Positions 49,272 through 62,031 of a DNA stretch of 64,000 nt are shown here, piece by piece. The notes beneath the pieces were generated by a model. The model saw nothing but the letters and a program-made list of their open reading frames with translations, was not told the DNA's origin and ran no database searches. Positions within the stretch are counted from its first letter, which is position 1, and the number at the start of each line of letters is the position of its first letter. The translations under genes and the position numbers were made by a program. This stretch comes from Lophius americanus (Eukaryota > Chordata > Actinopteri > Lophiiformes > Lophiidae). Location of the stretch: contig JBBDHG010000015.1 of the NCBI GenBank assembly GCA_037951165.1, positions 331,501 through 395,500 on the forward strand, written 5' to 3'.

Positions 49272-49313
49272 GCATTTTAATATAATCCCTTTTTCTGGAT
49301 TATATTAAAATGC
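49272..49313. repeat. perfect inverted repeat, 17-bp arms
   Basis: GCATTTTAATATAATCC at 49272-49288 and its exact reverse complement at 49297-49313 flank an 8-nt pyrimidine loop (CTTTTTCT). The hairpin starts 10 bp after R1 copy 13. Confidence 0.9.
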
Positions 49314-50712
49314 TTATAGTTCCCAAACTAACTAACAGTACCTCCCAGGACCATGGGGGGAATAACTGCAAAATACATCTCAGAGTTTACGGCTATAAAC
49401 CCCCCCCCTCCTCAAAAAGTGTCTAAATTCAACTTGTAAACATAAAAACAAAATATCCTAAAGAGAAAAGGCTCCTCTTGAGGAATTATTTGCTGTGGGA
49501 AAAAAAATGAATTTGAGGTCTCCTTGGGAAACATGACCAACACACTGACCCCATTCCTACATACCACCAAAATCAAAAGAATCCACAGATGTACGCAAAC
49601 ATTCTGCCTCCATCTTTCCTCCTCGTGCTTAGAGGAAAGAGGTTTCTCTCTCAGAACAATGCCTCGCCGCCATGGTCTCTCCCGCCGCGCTCAAAGTCAC
49701 TGACACGCACAGTCCTCCCGTGTCTGCGCTGTCAATCATATCAGCTGTCCGTACTTGCACACTCATGCCCGCATGCACAGTCTGGGTTCACGTGAGCGTA
49801 TGTGACAGACTGCCAGCGCCATTCAGCCTCGCCGAGCATAAAATGCTATCAGGCTGGTAAAGACGGGAGCAGACGTTGATGGAGGGAGAAAGAGAACTTT
49901 TATGTAGAGACTGTGAGGGAGTTTATTTTAACTGAACACACACATAACGTCATTTTCAAATGATGCTTCCGTAAATGGACATTGCTTATTCCACAAGGGG
50001 GCAGCGAGGAGTCGAAGGTTTTGCCGACAATGAAATTGTCGGTGTGGGAGTCTCTGATGATGTACTTCAGAAATAAGAAAGACTTCAAAGCCGGTAATTA
50101 TTCCCATCACAACATGTGGATGGAGACATTTGTGGTGTCTCGGTTGAATTAAGGCAACACTCTCCTCAGGAGTTCCGGTGGCACTGCTCTGTTTCGTTCG
50201 CATCTGTAAGCTTTCACAAAAAGCACACAGTTTTTGGAACGCTCGGAAAACAAAGTAACAGAAGGGAAAATGCGGAATTAGGAGAAAGCATCAAACCTTC
50301 CGCTCTCCAGGTTTGATCTTCACCCTCCTGGAACACAGGTGTTGGCAGATTGTCTGTCAGAACGAGATCCGACTCCCAGTCTCCGTGCATACATGGAGCG
50401 CGGCGTTAAGAGCCAAGACCAACAGAGGAAGAGTTGGGTGTTTATTCAGTGTCACCGCTTCAAGGCGGAACAGTGTAATGGTTGTTGTGGGAAAATGGTT
50501 CGCTATCGATATCAGCTTCTAAGCGAGCACCTATGCCAGTTTCCCCTGCCCTGTAGCCGTGGTTCTAAGGATTATTATTCATATCATTCAGTTACATTTG
50601 GCCGGTTGGGAGCAGAAACCGTTCAAGCGGAGGACTGGGCCATGTCCCAACAAGAGACTGAAATACAGGTCTCGTGACAGGAGTGTGCATTAAATCCTGG
50701 TAAAAAGCAACC

Positions 50713-50754
<42 letters not shown>

Positions 50755-50859
50755 GACAGGTTTCATAACAAATGGCCCCGATTCAGTAATAACAGTCTCA
50801 TTCAAAACACTTGCCCTCAAACTCAACTCAATATCATTTTCACTTTAGCTTCTCGCTGC

Positions 50860-51090
50860 TGGACTTCTTTCCCCGCGCTGTGGGGACACAAACCCCGACT
50901 CCCTGGCTGCGCTCACGTGGACGGCCAGGTCCGATCGAGCGCGCTCTTCGACATGCCGTCATTCATCACGGTGGCGGTGGCGGTGGCTACGGCACCTGCG
51001 CCTCTCTTCTATTCCCCCGGGAAGCCTTTGGAAGACCCCGCTGCTGATCCCTTTTAACGGAGCTGCACTCCGGCGCCTCCTCTCCCCCTC
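50860..51090. promoter_or_regulatory. CpG- and GC-rich patch in the first large intron (possible alternative promoter or enhancer)
   Basis: About 230 bp are GC-rich with many CG dinucleotides (CCCCGCGCTGTGGGG, GATCGAGCGCGCTCTTCG, GGTGGCGGTGGCGGTGGC). Read on the minus strand there is an ATGTCGAAGAGC followed by a GTGAGC donor-like site near 50920. Its frame does not fit the jarid2 exon at 41104, so I do not call an exon. Confidence 0.3.
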
Positions 51091-51244
51091 GCATTGAAAT
51101 GTGGGATGTGATTTCGAACATCAGTGACAGTAGTTTATTTCCTTAGATTCAGTCCGTCAAATTGAAGAACTCCTCCATGTCAGAGAAGACGCAAGAAGAC
51201 ACAAAGTACAGACATCATGAAGATCCTTCCACCGCACAAAAGTC

Positions 51245-51565
51245 CCGACAGGACATTTATCGCATCCCCAAAAAGTCTGGAATCATCATCGCGTGCGCTG
51301 CAGATCCTTCACTGGAGGAAATCTACCATATTATGTATTCTCATATTTTCTCACTAGGTGGAGCTGTTTCGATGGAAACCGCTTTTCTTCGTAGTTGTCC
51401 GATTTTGTTCAAATTTGGTACGTATGAATCAACCCGAAGAAACCTTTCTATCAAGATGAAGAAAAAGAGTTCAAGCAAAGCGATTGCTTGTACAATGCAG
51501 GGGATTGGGAACATAATTGGGGAGTCACCCCTACTGTCTGAGACGAAAGCATAGGCCTAGTTACT
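51245..51565 (-). repeat. R1 dispersed repeat, copy 14 (inverted)
   Basis: On the minus strand the head (TAGGCCTATGCTTTCGTC, CAATCCCCTGCATTGTAC), one internal unit (ACCAAATTTGAACAAAATCG, AGCTCCACCTAGTG) and the tail (GAAGGATCTGCAGCGCACGC) all occur in order. The plus-strand open frame over this region is a by-product of the repeat. Confidence 0.7.
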
Positions 51566-53189
51566 TTGATGGTTGTAAACCTAAATATTCAAATGTACTA
51601 AGGACATTATGTACGGTCAGGTTTGTTCGCCGGACTTAAACCTGTGTTTACATGATGTTTTTGTGTCTTCAGCAACAAATTGCCTGAGGCTATGGCGGTG
51701 CAAATAGGCAATTCCTTTGAAAGATTTTCTTTCTTTGCAAGCAAGGTCACATGTCCGCCATTGGCGCTCTTAAATCTACACAAGGTCACAATTTGTCAAT
51801 AGCTACTCCCTTAAAACACAAGGTTGAAAGAAAAACAATTTGCAGACACTGGAAATATACTTTCAAGTGCACTTAATGCAGTCCAGGGTCATAAAATGAA
51901 CTACTGTAGTCATAATGAGAAGCCCATCATCTTTTAATTTAAGCAAAAACACAAACTTCATATGGCGGCAGCGTTGTTCCACAAGGAGAGAGGTTTACCT
52001 TTCTTCCGGCCGTTAAGTGATGGTGCTTGACACGCCGCCTTGAAATTAATGAGTGTTTTACGACCAAGTGTTTCCGTTCCATCATGTGATGTCAACACCT
52101 TAAGATATTATGGGAGCCGACGGTTTGCCAATTGCTGATTGAAGACTGGAGCGTGCACACATCCACATGCACGTTGTGTTTTACAGAACGCTATGCAAGA
52201 GTTTGCAGGCGTATCGTGCCTCAAAGCTGAAGCCCTCCCACTCCTACAGAGACAAGAAGGGAACAGGAAGGCAGAAACAGGAAACAGAGTAACCTCATTA
52301 GCCTGGTGTGTTGTCTGACAGGAACAGCCTGCAGGCTCATATGTATACACAAAGAACCACCGGGCCCTGGTCAGCTTAAGCAACATCTGTCTGCAACTAG
52401 AAGAAGATGCCATTCGTATGGGAGCGAGCTAGTGTTAGGGAGGCTTCCAGAAAGTGTTAACCTCGGATAGTCAGACTCATCAGCGCCGGTGTAGGATTAC
52501 ATCTGGAAACCAGGTAAGCAAGGCAGTAAACACTCGGAGAGGAAGAGGCATACATTACACACATGCAACCCGGCCACAACAACTACAACTCCTGGCCTGA
52601 GGCGCTAGGCTCATTTACCCTTGCAGAACTTTGCACAGGCTCAGACAAGCTGTTTTACTAGAAAGACTCATTAATTCCCTTTTCTACAACCAGGACATAA
52701 AAAGATATTGAGCGTGTGAACACGGCCGCCGCTTGCCTGTGTATCGCAAGCTACATTTTAGATATCGCAAAGAAGGACTTTCTCCCACTCCGTCCTCAGA
52801 GCGAGGAGACTTAAGGGCCGTCTCTGATGATTTGAATCATGATCGTGTCCCTGTTTGGATTTAACAAACACAAATGAATAGAAAAACAGAGAGACGCCCA
52901 CATCGGCCCATCTCGTATCTTCAACGAAGCGCGATCATCGCTGATGTGATTAAGGGGGCTTTCATACTTTGCATGTGGGTTCTCTGAAGCAAACTCACGT
53001 ACAATTGTTCGGTTAAATGCTGCCCCTCAGCCATGTGTGCACCAAAACAGAGGGTCTTGGTCCGCTTCCAAACTAACTCGGGTGTAGTTTGACTTAAATA
53101 TGACCACGGCGTGGACGGAAGACCCGACCACGATGTCACAAATTGCGACCCTTAAATGCATTCGATTTGACAACACAGAAACGGAACTG

Positions 53190-53222
53190 CGTAGCATAGC
53201 GTAGCATAGCGTAGCGTAGCAT
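53190..53222 (+). repeat. GCGTAGCATA short tandem repeat
   Basis: Three units of GCGTAGCATA or its 5-bp sub-unit GCGTA follow one another. Confidence 0.85.
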
Positions 53223-56200
53223 TGTTTTGGAAGGCCGCCAGTTCCGAAAGTAAATGTCAAAAATCATGTGTCCTTATCCATATGTTCTTTGTTTGGCATC
53301 ATTTGAATAACGGCGTAAGATTTCTTATCCAACGATGATGTAACATCCCTCTAGAATGAGGGTCGTTGACCTAAACGTCAGTAACAGACATTGTGTTGAT
53401 AAAACGTTGGGTGTGTGTACATTGGCTCCTCTGCAGACCCCCTGAGTAATGTTTACCTACAAATTCCCTTGTCAACATCCCTCTAAAAAAAAGAAAATAA
53501 AAAGCCCTTAACCTGTATTTACAGAGAAGGCTTTACTTTCCAACGTCTTCTGATAAACCTGAGTAACAACTGGATTTGTACTAGCGACTAGTGGCAACCC
53601 AGAAACTACTGTGTTGTAATAATATATGTATAACGACTAATTACAATAACACAAATACAGCCATTGAAGAAGAAAAAGCCACATTTTGACACATTTGTAT
53701 AGCAATAGTGGCTCATTTCCATGATGGAACAGGGGCCAGTCTATCGGATTTGTGGATCTAAAGACTAGCAGCTTTGTAGTTACAGCAGTGAACGACCGAC
53801 CATTAACTACAAAATCAACAAATCGCCTCGCTCATGATATCAGGCTGCATGTTTCATCAGAACCAAAATGTGCCCACAGTGACTTTTGACTTTGTTACAA
53901 AATGATCCGTGATGTTGCGCTGGAGGCTAAGTTAAATCCTCCACTCAAAGAAGAGTAAGAAAAACCGTGATGAGACCATTAAGAAAAAGTCAAACATCAA
54001 ACCGAGGGAAAGCGACACACCAAACCTTCACACGTCAAACTGTTTTACGCTGAAGAAACGATTATCGCGATAGCGATTATTTCAAGTAATTGCGATCAGA
54101 TCCGATGCTGTAAGAATTGTGACAGGCCTAAGTTTGAGACCAACACATGTGGGACAAATAACACACTAGAAATAAAAGAGCCGATGGAGGATGGACAGAC
54201 TTTTTAAGGAAAGGTAGAGGCTGCAGTTAAAAAAAAAACTGACAGAAAATGACTTAATGCCCAACGCCTTTGCTGCATTACACTCCCTCATGGGCGTCCG
54301 GCCAACGCGCTGTGCAGTGTTGTTCATCGAGACGGATGACCGTCCACTGTCACTGCTCCATGTATCCATGAAGAGAAGAGAGGAGAACAAAGTGGCTTTC
54401 TGTGTGGCCTCTTCGGGCCTGGTACTGGTTGGCATTGGCTAGTATCACCCACTCTGCAGCTGGTGTCAATATTAACCCGCCTGTTGGAGGGCGGATGGTC
54501 GGGCCATGTGGGCAACCACCAGCCAAGCTGGAGGCGGAGCAGCGCTCACTATCTGTGTGTGTTGTGTCCTGAAATGCACTCTGATGTGTGCTCACAATTG
54601 TCACAGAGTCTCGGGGGTAAAACCAACTTTGTGTATGCAACTGTTTGCAGACGCTTCAAGTCTACACGCAGCTGCTTGTAGAGCAAAAATGGTCCTAGGA
54701 TCCGGACAACCACCAAACCAAACTGTGCAGAAATGAGAATATGATGCAATATTAGCTGTTTTTTTTGCAATGCGACGCCAGTCCGAAGTGTCAGATTGGA
54801 ATACATGCGTCTTTGACGTAACAAAGCTGCTCCGGCGGGAGACTCTTTACACACAAAAACACCCCAATAAACGCTAGAAACATCACTATCAACACTTTAA
54901 ATACAAACAAAAGCGTTCAAACTTACTGAACTGGCTATTGAAGTCGCACGCCTGCTGCGTGCAACATCTGGGTCAATTAAGGGCTGTGAACTGTTCAATC
55001 TGGAGACCAATATAAGAGTGACAGTTTGACCGCAACCTAAATCACATCCGAAACCATTCTCTACGGTTTTGTATCCGACCCTGCTAACACTATCCTTGGC
55101 AAGATAATTAAAGAATAGCCCGAATGCTTTCATAAAAAAGGTAGAAAGTGTAATAAAACAGGAGCGATGCAAATAAATGGAAACCTTTCTGAAAAATCTA
55201 TAAACACAAAGAGTCATTTGTCAGTTTTGTGTGCCTGAGGCTGATGACAGCAACAACAGATGAGCTTGTAGAGACCATGTAAGGTCAAGTCCCTCTGCCA
55301 GACAATCTCACTAAAAAGCCCCTGACAACACAAGGCTCTTTGAGGCTGCACTCGCACACTTTCACACACGCACAAACACACAAGACGGACTCTGATGGAC
55401 TTAAAAGCTCACGCTACACAAGTGTTGGCCTGGATCATTACTGGACGACTGTTACCTGCACAGGCGCTCACAGCCGGAGCCCAGAGGTGCAGGAGCATCC
55501 CGTCTCCCGGCAGCTGCTTCTGACAAGCCACACGATTATTTTTTTTTTTTTTTCATACGCCTTCAGATGTAGCTACCGGAATCAAAGAAACAAGAGCTGG
55601 CAAACAGAACATCTTCCTGCATGTCATCATTTTAAACTGTTGTGTACGTTCTCCTGCAGTAAAGCCGACCGACTTCAACCAAGAGAAAGAGTAGAGACCC
55701 TGATCATTCAGAATGTATGTCAAGTATTTTCTGAAACGTATGGGTCCATTCTTTTTCTTTTGTTGCTATTTTTCATGCAGCTTTTCAGTCGAGCGAGACA
55801 ATCGCAGCAAAAACAACTACACAACTATTATTTCATAAGCAGCACATTTTTAGCAGTCTTCCGCCGCTTGATGGCGAGAAATGCATCAAACTGTTGTTAA
55901 GAGGCTAAAAATATCACTTTGGTGAAAAACTTATTACCTAATTAAACACAGTAAATAATTATCCTCCTCCGCACTTACACAAGTAGGACTGGAGGACTTT
56001 TGACTTTTCCAATCCCATTTTTCCCGCCTTGTATAGACATTTGTCCTGAAACACCACATTCATGCACACATATACATAACAAGGACTGCCAGGTTACGTC
56101 TTAATGAACATTTTGTAACCAACTTGATGTGTTGGGAGATGGAAATATGGACAAGTGTGGAGATCTGAGCGACTTTGACTAATGGTGAATTAGAATGGTT

Positions 56201-59200
56201 TTATGATCAAGAGGTTACTGCTCATTCCCCATTTTGAAGATGGGGAAGCAACACTTCCCCATATAAACGTCTATAGACAGACACATAACCAAATGTCTGT
56301 CTGACAAAAACTGAGGCCTTGTGGTTTTGTACCAGCTACACCACTTTTTAGACTAAGACAAATAACATGCGCCTTCTCAGTGTTATGGGAACGACAGTTG
56401 TGGCAGTCTGCAAAAACCTGACACTATTGGCAGAATGCAGTGAGTGGGCTTTAGCAAAGCAGAGCCAAAACACATCTCATAAACTCCCATACTGCCAAGA
56501 TTACTGATCATATCCAATAAAGTCGCATGAAACTGCAATGAATCTGTAATATGAACATCGAGGTAGCAATATTCAAGCATACACACACACACACACACCT
56601 ACACGCAGACACACCAACGCCTAAAATCCTTTTTTTATTTATTGCATTGTTTAAAAGGCTAAGCTAGTCCACAGCCAAAGTGCTAGACAAGCACTGGAAA
56701 ATAAATCTATAACCATTCATGGGGGAATGTGAAAAGCAACCTTTACAGTGCAACCTCTTATTTACTACCCCCCCCCCGCTCTGCTCTCACTCTCTTTATT
56801 GCAGTCCAGATGCATTCTGTTTGTTTACCCCGACACCGCGGCCCAATTTAGCTGGAATGAGGGAAATTAAATCAGGCCTTGTGAAATCGCTACTCCCCTG
56901 CCCTCGTTTTGGCCATTAAATTGTCATCGTTGGCCAGTCATTTACAAGACAAAAGCAAAGCGGGAAGACGGGGGACATGGCAGAAATTGCAGGATACTCG
57001 CCACGTAGGAGGCTGGGGGTCATGGGCTGAGGAAGATACCGTTTGCTTAAACAAATGATGAGGTGGATTAAAGAGTGTTGAGCTGTAAAATAGGATCAAG
57101 AGCGGAGGCGAAACGCTGGACAGTTTTAAAGGAGAGAGAAAACGAAAAGAAAGCAGCCGTGTTTATGTGTTTGTTATATTATGCATGACGGTCAACACCA
57201 ACATGGGTAAAGGCAGATAGACACAAACAAAAAGCTAACCAACTAACTAATTATCTCAACAGTTAGAGCTCTGCGTCACACTGATGTCAGGGGATTTTCT
57301 ATGCATAGGTCCAGCTAAAAGGTCAAAGGTCAGGGGCAAGCAGGTGGTCAGAAAAGAGGTTGAAGCCAGTCAAAGGCGCGCTGTTGTGCTTTTCAGCCGC
57401 AAAATGCTAATGGGGGCGTCGATCGACATCTGGGGGGGGGGATGGAACAACAGGGCGTAATGGATGTTTTTTTTTCCCTAATAAAATGTTGTAAGCTGGT
57501 GATAAGGAATAATCCAACGTCATGAAATGTGTTTCTCATTTCAAGTTTTGTGGTTAGTCTTTTACCGCCACCAGCGTTTCTGCAGTTAAAGTTCCTGCTT
57601 TTACAATTCCTGCTTTCATAAGTCCGTTATGCAGTTGTGTTTGCCTGCTGTGAGGATGAGGATGCTGACTTTGAAAACCGATTTTACATTTTTTCTGGTA
57701 GAACCTGTTTTTACACTCCGTTCCATGTGGTTTGTTTTTGTCTTGTGTGTGACTGGGGGTGGCGGGGTACAGGGCATTTGTGTTTAAGCTCGGCAGCCAT
57801 ACATCATTGTATATCATACTTTATAAATTCAATCTGATTGAGTGATTGATTCAAACGGGGACATGTGTAAACAAATTGATTTGTCAAGTTATGTTGTCGT
57901 TGGCAAAGGTTTGATCGATACACATTCAAATGTCAGGTTCCTTGAGGAAAACCGATGCGCTTTCCACAATGCCATAGTGGCGCTACAGCGGGATCTCTCC
58001 GTAGAAACAGCTACAGTCATTTCTTTATAATCTATTTACCTCGTAACCATCTTGGTCGGCCTGCAAGGATCCAGATTGCTCTTTCTCTCCGGTCTTTTTG
58101 CCCCCCAACCAGAGCGTGATAAGGGCCCCTTTACATGACAAAGGGCCGTGGAAGACCCAGGCAGAGCAAAGAAAGAGGTTCCTTTCAGCTGTCAGAGGAG
58201 GGCAAACCCTCCGCCCAAAGAGGTTATGGTCACATGGTTCTAATTTAAAATTCAAAGGTGAATTGGGAACTTTGGATCCCCTGGCCTAGCATCATATCAA
58301 GTATCTGGAAGCACCTTGATGTTAAATTAAAGTTAAGTTGCCATGGCCGTGATGTCCAACATCAAGGCTTCTAATCTTTAAAGCTTTGAAAATAATGTCC
58401 TGAAAGCTTTTTTTTCTCCAGTTCTTTCATTTCCAGCTAGCCACAACATGAGTACTCTTTCAAAGTCGGACATCGTCACCGGAGCAACATTCCGCACACT
58501 AGAAACCAATTATACCGGGTTGCTGAGCTCACTGAAAACCCGAGCTGCTCTTTGGCATGTGTTACAACTTTAGCTCACAGCTGTAAGCTCCCTCACCTCG
58601 CTCTGAACCTCACCCTCGCTAATGATGTGCAATGTGCTAAAATTACTGCTGCTGGAGCATTACAAGAACACAGAAGAGACGCATCTCCCTCTGGTCTCCA
58701 AATGAGCGTGAACTCAAGAGATGTTTTGACACCGGTGAAAGTGAAGAGGATGTGAAAAAGGGGAAGCCTGGTTGCCTCGGTGTGAATTGCAGACAAACAA
58801 GACATCTGGAACGGGTAGAGTTTATATGTAGAAGCAGGATTTGGATGTTGAGTTTAGCTTTGAGTCTGGAATTTCGAGGAGTCGGGCGGTTAGAAAGAAA
58901 TGGGGAACAGAAACGGCGTCTCACGGGAGTTGGTGAGAGGAAGAGCAGTGGGGGGAGGACAGGTAGGCATTGTGTCTTGAGTTCCCTCTTCTTTTCATTC
59001 ACTCTGGTTCCATCTTTTCCTCTCGGGGGTACGGTAACTAAAGAGGGTGTTAAAAATGACTCGCTGCTTAAGAGTCTACGGACGGTGGGGCGTCTAGAAC
59101 GCTGTGCTCTACAAGGATGAAGAAATTCAACCGTCTGGCACCTGGAGCAGACGGAGACTGCTGGATAGGGGTAGTTTTAGCATTTTAAGGAGATGCGGCC

Positions 59201-59269
59201 AACATTTGCAGCTGAATGCATGTTGCCGCCCATGTGCTTCAAAGGCTGCAACAAAAGCAGTACTAGCAA

Positions 59270-60050
59270 AAGGCACTCAAGAGATCGCAAACCCCAACCA
59301 AGGGCCAAAACCTACCTCTGAAGCTACTCTAAACTACTACTCGTAGTTTCGTCATTTACTGTTCCTCTCCAGTATAAAACACCAAGCAGCAAGAAACAAA
59401 AAGTACCCAAGGATTAGGAACAAAGAAAATACAGATCTCTCCAGTTATGCCTGAGTTATTGCCAGGCTTGACGCGTGTCGTACGATTTCCTGTACGTCTC
59501 CCGTAAACACACATCGTCCTCCCCCCCAAACAGGAACATCAAAGGAATCAAAGGTATCAACAACTAGAAAAAGCACCCAGAGAGCGCAAACCTCTGCCAA
59601 GGAACACCAGTGCCCCAGTTTAAGGAATAATTCATACAGATTTCTGCATTAATGTCTGAGTTATTGCCAACATCTAAATCTATCGACAACTCCAAGAAAC
59701 TCTCTGAGTATCTCTCAAAATACTTTGTAGACGGTCGTCTCCTGCACCTTCCACTTCAGCGTCTCTGCTCAGCCCACTGAGCCCCCAGCTTCATCCCCAA
59801 AGAAACACCAAAGGAACAAAGGAAGCGATTACCGCAATGTGACGTCACTACTCCAAACGACTAATTACGTTTTTGTTTTTTTTAAGATGCCACAAAACAC
59901 CTCTAGAATATGCAAAAACCTTCATCTGTGCACATTTTCATGTGAATCCGTCTTGTAGTTTTTTTTACCTAATCCTGCTCACAAACAAACATACAAACAA
60001 ACAGACACATGAGTGTAAACATAACCTTCTTTCTCGGCAAAGGCACAAAA
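59270..60050 (+). repeat. A/C-rich dispersed repeat, two adjacent copies
   Basis: Two similar starts, GCACTCAAGAGATCGCAAAC (59271) and GCACCCAGAGAGCGCAAACC (59573), lie about 300 bp apart. Each is followed by CCAA(C/G)-type sequence and by a CTGAGTTATTGCCA phrase (near 59450 and 59650). The second runs to CAAACAAACAGACACATG and TAACCTTCTTTCTCGGCAAA. The GCACTC..GAGAGCGC start is a motif of a widespread fish repeat. I cannot name it with certainty. Confidence 0.5.
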
Positions 60051-61986
60051 CCCGGGGTTGTAGGGCCGACTGATTAACCCGTAGCTTTAATAAATAAAGA
60101 GTAATGATTTATTTTTTATTTTTTTTACACATACAGCTGTCACACTCAACCGCTTTCTCCGACACAAAAACAATTCACACCACAAGTGTTTACAATAAGA
60201 GTTATTAAAACGAAGAATGTTGAGCTGCAGCTGCACAAGGAGGACCATTTAATTTTGAGAGGAGGTGAAGGTATCATGACAGCTAGTCCCACGGGCCCAC
60301 AGGCATTTCTCCTTGGGGAAGTTAATTTTAAACAAACTGCCTCCCCTCTGCCATCAACAATATTTCACACGGACTTCTCAAATGCTCGCAAATCTTCATC
60401 CATCACTGACAGCAAAGCAAAATAAACAATAATACCGTAGATCAATCACTGTCTGTTTAATGCGGCGCCGCACCAGATATACGAGTTAGAGAGACGGAGC
60501 CGCGGCGCGTGTGTTTGTAATAAATGTGCATATTGTTTTTCAGTAAGAAGGCAAATGGAAGCTAAACCGCTCAACGCAGACGATGTATCTGTGCCTGATT
60601 TGGAATCTTGTTAGATTAACTGATGGATTTAATTTTACCGAACAACCAATGAAAACACCTCACGGCAACCTCACTGTCAGCGGATGACGTACAAGGAATA
60701 ATACGGCTAACCATGAACTTGTACAAATCTTTTCCTTCATCACATTTTGTGCCACGGCAAAATTATGGCACCTCTCAGCCAAATGGGTTAAAGTTTGTTT
60801 GTTTTTTTACTGTAGATTTTAATGTACATTCCTGCATAATCAGTCATTTAGAAAGAATTTTTTTTTAGGTGAAAAAATGTTATGTTTTGTTTTTTTACTC
60901 TGTCTTCTAATACAGTTAGGTGTTCACATGACAACAATGTGAAAACTACCCACAGAAAAAAACGTTTAAACATATTGTAGTTTATATGCCAGGCCTGTAG
61001 TTTGGCGGTGAAACTCATTTAAATGACAGAGAGGCTGTTATTGTTGTTGTTATTGTGTCTGTGCGCGGTGATAGGGATAAAAACGTAAAGTCATGTGTGG
61101 CTGCATCATCACAGCTTTTCACATTTCTGGTTTGCCAGTTTACACAGTGATGAAAATGGAGGCGTTTTCAGTGTGGAACCCATTTGCGAATGTTCCACAA
61201 AACAGCAAGAGGCATAATTACAAGAAAAGGTTACCATTACATGCAAAAACCATTGTCATGTAAACGTCCGCCCTCAAGTCTGACGACCTGGACGGCGATG
61301 CTGGTGACGTCTACTTTACGCCTCCTGACAGAGTTGGTTTAATCTCTCTGAGTCAGGCTAACATAACTTTGCGTTGCGGTGACCACAAACGCCACTCAGC
61401 ACACGAGTCTCATGCATTCTCCATCTGCACATGCACCCCCTCCCTGCTGGGCTGCACAGGAAAATGAATCTGTGGCCTCACAACATGTGCTCTTGATTAG
61501 TTTTTGCACAGTGAGCGACATGCTCGATAATGTCAGCTCGCATATCATTTAAACGTCCATTAACATGTCATCATAGACGGAACGTGTCGCTCAGGTTTTT
61601 TAGCCCCTATCAGCGCTGCCAGGTACGATCCCATCTTTAATATAAAGCTCAGATCTGGCCTCTCTATTACAGCGTCTGCGCTTTAGACGCAAAATCTACT
61701 GCCCTTCATCACCTGGCCTTCCTTCCTCTCATCTAACACTTCATAAAGACCATTCATCCCGCCACCCTTTCATCTGACTATACCAGAGGCCTCGTTAATC
61801 CTTCTCTCCGTCCCGACCCTGTACCACTCAACTAGAATGGGACAAACTTCAAAGGGAGAGAGAGGGAGTTGGTGTGTGAGGGAGTGAGGGAGAGAGGGAG
61901 AGAGAGGATAGACAGAATGGGAAACACAGATTGGGTGGGCAGCTGTGTTGTGTTTGGCTGACACCACAAAGCCTTTGGAGGACCAG

Positions 61987-61997
61987 CCCCCCCCCCC

Positions 61998-62031
<34 letters not shown>
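61987..62031. repeat. (C)14(CA)n compound microsatellite
   Basis: 14 C residues run directly into about 15 CA units. Confidence 0.95.

Noticed and set aside
50920..50975. Minus-strand ATGTCGAAGAGC... as the jarid2 ATG exon
   Set aside because: The peptide MSKSALDRTW matches the expected MSKERPKRNII only in the first three residues, and the donor phase (2) does not fit the phase-0 exon at 41104.
51162..51554. Plus-strand open frame of 130 codons
   Set aside because: It is mostly the reverse complement of an R1 repeat copy.
55340..55900. Plus-strand open frame of 186 codons
   Set aside because: The composition is random-like with no recognisable motif. It includes a poly-T-encoded Phe run and has no splice or family support.
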